12,359 nucleotides of DNA from positions 1-12,359 of the forward strand of contig JAFCZU010000133.1 of assembly GCA_019314185.1 (NCBI GenBank). Direction: 5' to 3'. The notes beneath the pieces were generated by a model. It saw only the letters and a program-made list of their open reading frames with translations, was not told the DNA's origin and searched no databases. This DNA is from Deltaproteobacteria bacterium. GTDB lineage: Bacteria; Desulfobacterota; Desulfobacteria; Desulfobacterales; ETH-SRB1. A program made the translations under genes and the position numbers. Below are positions 7,946 through 12,359 of this stretch, in pieces. Positions within the stretch are counted from its first letter, which is position 1; each line of letters opens with the position of its first letter.

Positions 7946-8608
7946 TTATCTTAATTCTATAAACTTGATCGCATCAGCAGGACAATACTTCACACATTGA
8001 GGATCGCCGCCGCAAAGATCGCATTTTGAATAGGTGTCTGCCTCTTCATTGTACACAATCATATTCCATGGGCATGCCTTGAAGCATTCGCCGCAACCTT
8101 CGCATTTGCTTGGGTCAATTATCCTTGCGCCTGTCTTCTTGTCGATGACAAGTGCGCCATACTCGCAAGCGAGGTAGCAGTCCGCCATATTGCATTGCTT
8201 GCATGTTTCCGGCATTACGGCAAGCATGGAAAGTGTTTTGCATGGATCATACGTAGTTTTGATTCTGCTAAGCGCAGGGTTACATTCGCCGTCATGAGTC
8301 AGGGAACACACGATTTCACATGTCCTGCAACCTACGCACTGGGTTGGGTCAGTTATCAGCCACGCCCTGGAGTCAGGCAGTTCTGCCGGCGTGATTCCCC
8401 TGTTGTAATGTTTGGGATTGAAGTTTTTGGGTGCAGCCATGGCTGTGCCAACAGCCAGGGATCCTGCCGCCATCTGCATGCCGAAAAACTTAAGCATTGT
8501 TCTACGGCTAATTTTCTTACCTTTGCCTGGCAGGGTTTCCTCTTGTTCTGCATCATCGGATTTCACGCTGAAAGCATTCTTTAATTTCTCAGTCAATTTT
8601 TTGCTCAC
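7946..8608 (-). CDS. Tat-exported four-cluster [4Fe-4S] ferredoxin, YdhY/HycB-like
   Basis: This 220-residue electron-transfer subunit contains four 4Fe-4S sites: C91/94/97/101, C136/139/144/148, C169/172/175/179 and C196/199/205/209, the pattern of DmsB- and HycB-type subunits. Residues 34-43 read SRRTMLKFFG, a twin-arginine motif, followed by a hydrophobic stretch and an AMA-A site near residue 58, so export by Tat is likely. The N-terminal region before the twin arginines is unusually long (34 residues, acidic in the middle). The start is a GTG with a perfect AGGAGG six bases before it. It is the first gene of the three-gene operon, 38 bases from the AOR gene. It probably passes electrons between the AOR subunit and a membrane or periplasmic partner that is not encoded in this window. 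Confidence 0.92.
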   Translation of the reverse strand: MSKKLTEKLKNAFSVKSDDAEQEETLPGKGKKISRRTMLKFFGMQMAAGSLAVGTAMAAPKNFNPKHYNRGITPAELPDSRAWLITDPTQCVGCRTCEIVCSLTHDGECNPALSRIKTTYDPCKTLSMLAVMPETCKQCNMADCYLACEYGALVIDKKTGARIIDPSKCEGCGECFKACPWNMIVYNEEADTYSKCDLCGGDPQCVKYCPADAIKFIELR

Positions 8609-8917
8609 AATTTACCTCCTACTAATTATTATTATGAATGTTCTCGCCGAACACAAAAAAAGCATTTGCCGCATTAATTGTAATACAGGAACAAAATTTT
8701 TATTTGTGACTTTCGTATGCTTGATGGTTTTTCAGCTACAACTATATCTGCACTCTTTTAATAGCACTATCGTTGTAAGTTTTAGTTACTATATTCTAAC
8801 CAACAACTAATTTCTAATCGCTGATAAAAAAAAATATTCGAAAATTAAACGGATTAAACAAAAAAATATCGCTGGGAGCTTCTTGCAGAAACACATGAAA
8901 CCACATTTATACTATGT

Positions 8918-9081
8918 AAGGGTGTTGAAAAGTACTACCTTGCAATCTGTATATTTTGCTATATATTCAGACAATTATCATTAATTACTACTAAAATTGT
9001 ATTTAAGTGATAGTAATCAATCTAACCTATTAAAATATTAGCATAAACAGATAAAAACAATGAGTACTTTTCAACACCCTT
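8918..9081. mobile_element. MITE-like element with 19-bp perfect terminal inverted repeats
   Basis: AAGGGTGTTGAAAAGTACT at 8918-8936 is repeated exactly, inverted, at 9063-9081. The 126 bases between are very AT-rich and have no coding potential. Length, perfect ends and lack of a gene fit a miniature inverted-repeat transposable element mobilised by a transposase elsewhere. The GTTGAAAA core resembles ends of several IS families, IS1182 among them from memory, but I cannot assign one. No clear target duplication is visible, apart from an inverted CATTTAT/ATAAATG pair outside both ends (8904-8910, 9092-9098). Confidence 0.6.
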
Positions 9082-9082
9082 T

Positions 9083-9208
9083 ATGTGTTGCATAAATGCG
9101 CGGGTTGTGGCACCTTATGTACTAATGTCGGCATGGGTTGCTTTTGCAACAGGCTCGCTGTTTAACGGGAAAGTATTAAAATTCCTGATTAACATGATGC
9201 GTGAGTAA
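9083..9208 (+). other. short open frame, possibly the tail of a degraded gene
   Basis: An ATG-to-TAA frame of 41 codons directly abuts the right end of the inverted-repeat element. Its second half (VLMSAWVAFATGSLFNGKVL) is hydrophobic and reads more like protein than random sequence, ending KFLINMMRE. There is no ribosome site before the ATG. It may be the 3' remnant of a gene cut by the element, or chance. I do not recognise a family. Confidence 0.2.
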
Positions 9209-9482
9209 CAGTGCCTGGAATTCATGCCTCATAAAAACCGGTATTGAATAAATCAATTGTTATTCAGGAATAATGGCGCTGCAAACAACTAAAATTTGTA
9301 CTATCCTGTTGTCATTATATTTAACTAACACTGTTGATAGTATCGTAAAAAAGTTGTATCTTCTCACCCAAGCCTGCGTGCGGACATGTATGGACAGGCA
9401 TCAAGAAAGAGGGAATTTTTTGAAATCATATTGACTGTTTATGACAAAATTCAAAAGTCTCTGTTAGATATAGTGGTTTGCT

Positions 9483-9500
9483 GGTCATTTTTCATTGACC
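9483..9500. promoter_or_regulatory. inverted repeat just before the AraC-family gene
   Basis: GGTCA (9483-9487) and TGACC (9496-9500) form a 5-8-5 inverted repeat about 30 bases before the ATG. It may be an operator for autoregulation or a small leader hairpin. It is short, so chance is possible. Confidence 0.3.
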
Positions 9501-9529
9501 TAACTATGATACAGATGAGGTAGTTTTTT

Positions 9530-10378
9530 ATGAACTATTTTGATAGAAGCATAGAGAAGTGTAATGGTTTTGAAACTAATCTTGTTAGAATGATCTATTA
9601 TGATATTCCTGATTATTTTAAAGATGATTATCGATCCTATGAATATCATAGGATTTGTTCCATTATTGAAGGAGAAAAACATGTTAAAGTCAACAATCAG
9701 GAGGGTTTTACCTATGATAAAAACCAGTTCCTTCTTCTCCCTCCTGAATCAAAGGTTGAAATGGAGATCAAAATACCAACAAGAGCGATCGTTCTTGAGT
9801 TGAGTGATTACCTTATTGATAATGTCAGAGAAAAAATCAGCATGGAAATTGAAGTTTCGGAAGAAACTATAAACGACAAGTTGCTACATCGCGACAATTC
9901 AGAATTGATTGATAGAGAGCTTGATAAAATCAACAGCGCTTCTTTAAGTAATATAAAAGGAAAAAAATTTCTTATTGATTTGTATGCACAGGAAATAACT
10001 TATAAATTGCTTAACAATATAGGAACAAAAGAAATTCTGACAAAACATTTAAAAAATCCGATTGTTGAAGCCATAGAGATAATGAGATTTGCTTTTGATA
10101 GAGAAATCTCATTATCAGAAATCGCACAAACTGTTAATATGTCACCACAACTGTTTTCAATAAAGTTTAAAAGAATAACAGGTTGTTCACCTAATAAATA
10201 TTTTACCGCCATAAAAATAAATGCTGCTAAAAAAATGCTGATAAATAAATCGGTAACCGATGTTTCGTTTGACCTGGGATATGATAATATTTCCCATTTC
10301 ATACATCTGTTTAAGGATGAATTCGGCTTAACTCCAAAGCAATATCAATTAAAAAATTATCCTGACTCAATCTTTTAA
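9530..10378 (+). CDS. AraC/XylS-family transcriptional regulator
   Basis: This 282-residue protein has the double helix-turn-helix domain of AraC regulators at about residues 187-275: ISLSEIAQTVNMSPQLFSIKFKRITGCSPNKYFTAIKINAAKKML, then SVTDVSFDLGYDNISHFIHLFKDEFGLTPKQY, which is textbook for the family. The N-terminal half (about 1-170) looks like a cupin-type sensing domain (ICSIIEGEKHVKVNN; FLLLPPESKVEMEI). The start is supported by GAGG nine bases upstream. The gene is markedly richer in A and T than the genes to its left, which may mean a different origin. It points away from the ferredoxin-AOR operon across a 0.9 kb gap and could regulate it, but no shared site was found, so its target is unknown. 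Confidence 0.9.
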   Translation: MNYFDRSIEKCNGFETNLVRMIYYDIPDYFKDDYRSYEYHRICSIIEGEKHVKVNNQEGFTYDKNQFLLLPPESKVEMEIKIPTRAIVLELSDYLIDNVREKISMEIEVSEETINDKLLHRDNSELIDRELDKINSASLSNIKGKKFLIDLYAQEITYKLLNNIGTKEILTKHLKNPIVEAIEIMRFAFDREISLSEIAQTVNMSPQLFSIKFKRITGCSPNKYFTAIKINAAKKMLINKSVTDVSFDLGYDNISHFIHLFKDEFGLTPKQYQLKNYPDSIF

Positions 10379-10621
10379 TTGTCAGCATACTGGAAACATT
10401 GTGAAAGTCGTTCCCCCGAAAGTTGCTTCCTGTCAGTTCATTGACAAATATTGAGACCTTCTGTCAAATGCAGAGCCCATGATTTTATGCGTTTCTTGTT
10501 TTATTTTTGGTCTTTTGCGAAGATCGCAGACATATATTTTGTCGGGCTTTATGAACTATTGGGCCAACTTGCCCAATAAAAATTAGCTTTGAAACAAATG
10601 CAGTTAATGGTATCAAACGAT

Positions 10622-10768
10622 ATGGTGATAATACGTAGAAGAAGCAAGCAGCGAGTGGCAGCATATAAGTATCAGCGGGATTCTCGTTATTTTGTTCAGA
10701 TAGCTGAAGGCATAAAAGAAGCAGGTGGTCCAGTGGGACGTTATGTTGCGAGTATAATTATGTTGTGA
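10622..10768 (+). pseudogene. possible fragment of a THUMP-type rRNA methyltransferase N-terminus
   Basis: A 48-residue frame includes AAYKYQRDSRYFVQIAEGIKEAG. The pattern RYF-x-Q-(I/V)-x-x-G-(I/L)-x-E resembles, from memory, the start of the THUMP domain of RlmL-like 23S rRNA guanine methyltransferases. The rest of the gene is absent: after about 35 residues the likeness stops and a TGA follows. No good ribosome site is present. The identification rests on one short motif and is tentative. Confidence 0.3.
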
Positions 10769-10948
10769 GAATTTAATTCCCCCCTCATTTAATCCCTCTT
10801 ATCTTATCCCAAAACAAACTAAAAAATCCATCTAATTTTTTTGATTTATTTAATTCCCCAAAAGAAGCTTGAAAAGCTTATCCATTTTATTCATCTGATT
10901 CAATCAAATCCTTTTTTTTCTATTTTATTTTACCCTGACAATTAATTT

Positions 10949-10990
10949 GCTGATTAGGAGCATGCTGCTGCCAATCAGCATTTTATTTTT
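10949..10990 (+). terminator. rho-independent-terminator-like hairpin
   Basis: GCTGATT (10949-10955) pairs with AATCAGC (10973-10979), with a 17-base loop containing the palindrome AGCATGCT, and is followed by ATTTTATTTTT. On the plus strand this has the form of an intrinsic terminator. It lies 57 bases before the start of the zinc-ribbon gene, so it may end transcription from upstream or attenuate that gene. Confidence 0.55.
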
Positions 10991-11046
10991 AGAATCAAAT
11001 AATGCATAAAATCGTTTTCTCTTATTAAAGGGAAGGAGAGGAAACG

Positions 11047-11400
11047 ATGCAAAAAGCAAAACCGAGAAAGCGGCCATGCAGAGTCTGCCGAAAGTGGTTT
11101 TTGCCGGATGGACGACTTAAAAATCGTCAGAAGACATGCGGCAATCCGGAATGTCAAAGAGAGTGGCACAGAAAAAAGTGTGCCGAATGGAACAAGAAAA
11201 ATGAAGAATATTTTCGAACGAATTATTTGCAAAAGAAGCTGGAAGCCGCCCAATCTCTCGAACCGAATCTTTGCAAAAGCCGATTAAAGACCGGATTGCC
11301 ACTCAAATTTATTCAAGAGGTGATTGGGATACAACATCTTATAATCATAGAGTATTTGGCGCAACTACTCATAAAGGAAGTACAGCGGGACATCCTATAA
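11047..11400 (+). CDS. small zinc-ribbon-like protein of unknown function
   Basis: This 117-residue basic protein has a probable zinc site C11-x2-C14-x16-C31-x4-C36 (CRVCRKWFLP, then KTCGNPECQREWHRKK), followed by a lysine- and tryptophan-rich helix and a hydrophobic C-terminal helix (LIIIEYLAQLLIKEVQ, about residues 98-113). A strong ribosome site (AAGGAG/GAGG) precedes the ATG. Proteins of this appearance occur as hypothetical proteins near transposases in Desulfobacterota genomes, to my recollection; no function is known to me. The fold suggests nucleic-acid binding. It may be a passenger or accessory gene of the mobile DNA here, since IS110-type remains lie 300 bases downstream on the opposite strand. 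Confidence 0.7.
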   Translation: MQKAKPRKRPCRVCRKWFLPDGRLKNRQKTCGNPECQREWHRKKCAEWNKKNEEYFRTNYLQKKLEAAQSLEPNLCKSRLKTGLPLKFIQEVIGIQHLIIIEYLAQLLIKEVQRDIL

Positions 11401-11426
11401 TCCTTCTGTCAAGCATAAAGTATACG

Positions 11427-11506
11427 TTTTCAATAAACGAATTAATTCAACAAGATAGAAGAGCGTCTGATTTCTGGGCGCACTTCTCCTTATAGTTTAT
11501 TGAAAA
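11427..11506. repeat. inverted repeat, 12-bp perfect arms
   Basis: TTTTCAATAAAC at 11427-11438 is repeated in inverted orientation as GTTTATTGAAAA at 11495-11506, with 56 bases between. The middle has no coding potential that I can support. It may be a small palindromic repeat element or the edge of an insertion sequence. Confidence 0.5.
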
Positions 11507-11702
11507 ATTTTCGGCGAATCTCCCACTATCGCGAACCACGCATCTGATCGTTACAATTATCCAGCATGCAGCAACTAAATGCTGCCACTAATCATCCCTT
11601 ATCCAGAATCCAAAGTTCAGTGAGAGGCCCAGGATTGTCCCTCCCGAGGTCATATGCCCCGACGTCCATGATCGGGCTCTCTCGCCGAAGGTGTAAAAAT
11701 GT
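11507..11702 (-). ncRNA. candidate IS110-associated guide (bridge/seek) RNA region
   Basis: The non-coding DNA directly after the IS110-type transposase is hairpin-rich and more GC-rich than its surroundings: GCAGCA/TGCTGC at 11568-11585, CCTC/GAGG at 11640-11649, and CCCGA/TCGGG at 11658-11676. IS110-family elements encode a structured RNA in one non-coding end that guides the transposase to donor and target sites; in the IS1111 group it lies 3' of the gene. Which group this element belongs to is not determined, so this is a candidate only. Confidence 0.3.
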
Positions 11703-12359
11703 CTATTCTATATTTAGATAATCAGGGTTAAATACTTCCCCTTTTTTCATCAAAGTCCAGGCTATTATCAGCATTTTTGCAGCCAGCTTAACGCGCATCT
11801 TTGTTTTAATCCCACGCTCACGTTCTCTTCCATGAAGAAGCTTGGTAAAGTATGCTCTGAACAGATCAACTTTTGTGGCTGCCACATTAGCTGCCTGATA
11901 CAAGGCATAGCGAAGCTCGCCATTTCCTTTTTTGGATATTACCGGAATCGCTTTATCACTTGTTCTTCCGCTCCGATTTGCACACAAATCATATCCTGAC
12001 ATCTTGATAAGTTGTTTTCGGTTTTCAAATCGAAAAGGGTCTCCAATCGACGCTAACACTTTGGCCGATATGTAAGGGCCAAAACCCGGTATCGTCAAAA
12101 GATAACTATATTCAGAAAATTCAAGACAAAAGTCTTCGATTAAATCATTGGTTTCTTTTATCTGACTACGCACCTGCTTAAGCTTTTCAACAAGAAGCTC
12201 GGCTTCATATTCACTTGCAGCATCCGTAGGACAACCAATAGATTCCGATTGCCAAACCATGAATCTTGCGCAGCCTGAGCGTCTGGGCTGTCCCCCGACG
12301 TGTTTTGGTTACCAGGTGAAAGAACTTGCCAAATTCCATTGCTGCAATCGTATCAGGGG
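11703..12359 (-). pseudogene. IS110-family transposase, 3' part, frameshifted
   Basis: The frame from 12260 to 11703 (185 codons) contains the C-terminal transposase_20 domain of IS110/IS116/IS902 elements: YLLTIPGFGPYISAKVLASIGDPFRFENRKQLIKMSGYDL, then KKGNGELRYALYQAANVA, and a basic tail. The preceding residues SIGCPTDAASEYEAELLVEKLKQVRSQI form the usual coiled linker. Upstream, this frame meets a TAA within 100 bases, whereas the adjacent frame reads MEFGKFFHLVTKTRRG to LRLRKIHGLA up to the window edge, which fits the linker better. The frames meet near 12246-12252, where one extra base would explain the break. The DEDD catalytic N-terminus lies outside the window. The copy is probably inactive unless the shift is programmed or a sequencing error. 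Confidence 0.75.

Larger units (their letters stand above)
8609..9529. other. long AT-rich intergenic region between divergent operons
   Basis: This 921-base region separates the ferredoxin operon (leftward) from the AraC-family gene (rightward). It holds a MITE-like inverted-repeat element (8918-9081), a short possible gene remnant (9083-9208), an inverted pair TACTATC/GATAGTA (9299-9305, 9336-9342) next to two copies of CTGTTG, and GGTCA/TGACC just before the AraC gene. I could not find a convincing -10/-35 pair for either flanking gene. Confidence 0.5.
10379..11046. other. intergenic region with remnants and hairpins
   Basis: These 668 bases hold two small hairpins (TGCGA/TCGCA at 10516-10528; ATTGGGC/GCCCAAT at 10558-10577, without a following T-run), a possible gene fragment (10622-10768), a very AT-rich stretch with two AAGCTT copies (10865-10870, 10874-10879), and a terminator-like hairpin (10949-10990). 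No intact gene was seen. Confidence 0.45.

Noticed and set aside
8609..8720. sigma54 or FNR site upstream of the ferredoxin gene.
   Set aside because: No GG-N10-GC pair with the right flanks and no TTGAT-N4-ATCAA was found in this stretch.
8412..8810. 132-codon plus-strand frame over the ferredoxin start.
   Set aside because: It mostly overlaps the ferredoxin gene in antisense, has no ribosome site or known domain, and runs into AT-rich intergenic DNA.
10558..10577. ATTGGGC/GCCCAAT palindrome as the terminator of the AraC-family gene.
   Set aside because: On the plus strand it is followed by a run of A, not T, and it lies 180 bases past the stop.

Overview
The window looks like a piece of an anaerobic, moderately AT-rich Desulfobacterota-type chromosome (sulfate reducer or relative). 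That is an inference from gene content: a tungsten/molybdenum aldehyde oxidoreductase (AOR) family enzyme with a Tat-exported four-cluster ferredoxin, a B12-binding radical SAM protein, a lactate-permease-family transporter under a GntR/FCD regulator, and insertion-sequence debris. No rRNA or tRNA gene and no CRISPR array was seen.

Left part (1-4420, all on the minus strand). A gene whose first eight codons lie at the left edge, a metallo-beta-lactamase-fold hydrolase and a GNAT acetyltransferase form a short operon. Upstream of it is a second operon: lactate permease, then an unlabelled 57-residue two-helix membrane protein, then a GntR/FCD regulator. Its promoter can be read directly (TTGACA, 17 bp, TAAATT). 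The -10 overlaps a perfect palindrome that fits the published LldR-type GntR consensus, so the last gene of the operon probably controls the first.

Centre (4411-8608, minus strand). Three genes run ferredoxin, YdhV-like AOR enzyme, B12-binding radical SAM protein. The last two are separated by one base. The ferredoxin carries a Tat signal and the AOR subunit has none. The radical SAM gene is broken or frameshifted near its 3' end: 40 further codons of plausible C-terminus lie in the next frame.

Right part (8609-12359). Upstream of the ferredoxin is a 0.9 kb AT-rich region holding a 164-bp element bounded by 19-bp perfect inverted repeats (MITE-like), followed by an AraC-family regulator pointing away from the enzyme operon. 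Beyond the regulator the sequence is remnant and mobile DNA: a short fragment that may come from a THUMP-type rRNA methyltransferase, a terminator-like hairpin, a small zinc-ribbon protein, inverted repeats, and the 3' part of a frameshifted IS110-family transposase. The structured non-coding DNA after the transposase could encode its guide (bridge) RNA.

The strongest leads are the three-gene AOR module with its frameshifted radical SAM protein, the readable lctP promoter/operator with the overlooked small membrane protein, and the two mobile-DNA structures (MITE-like element and IS110 3' end). No wholly new defence or effector system is evident.
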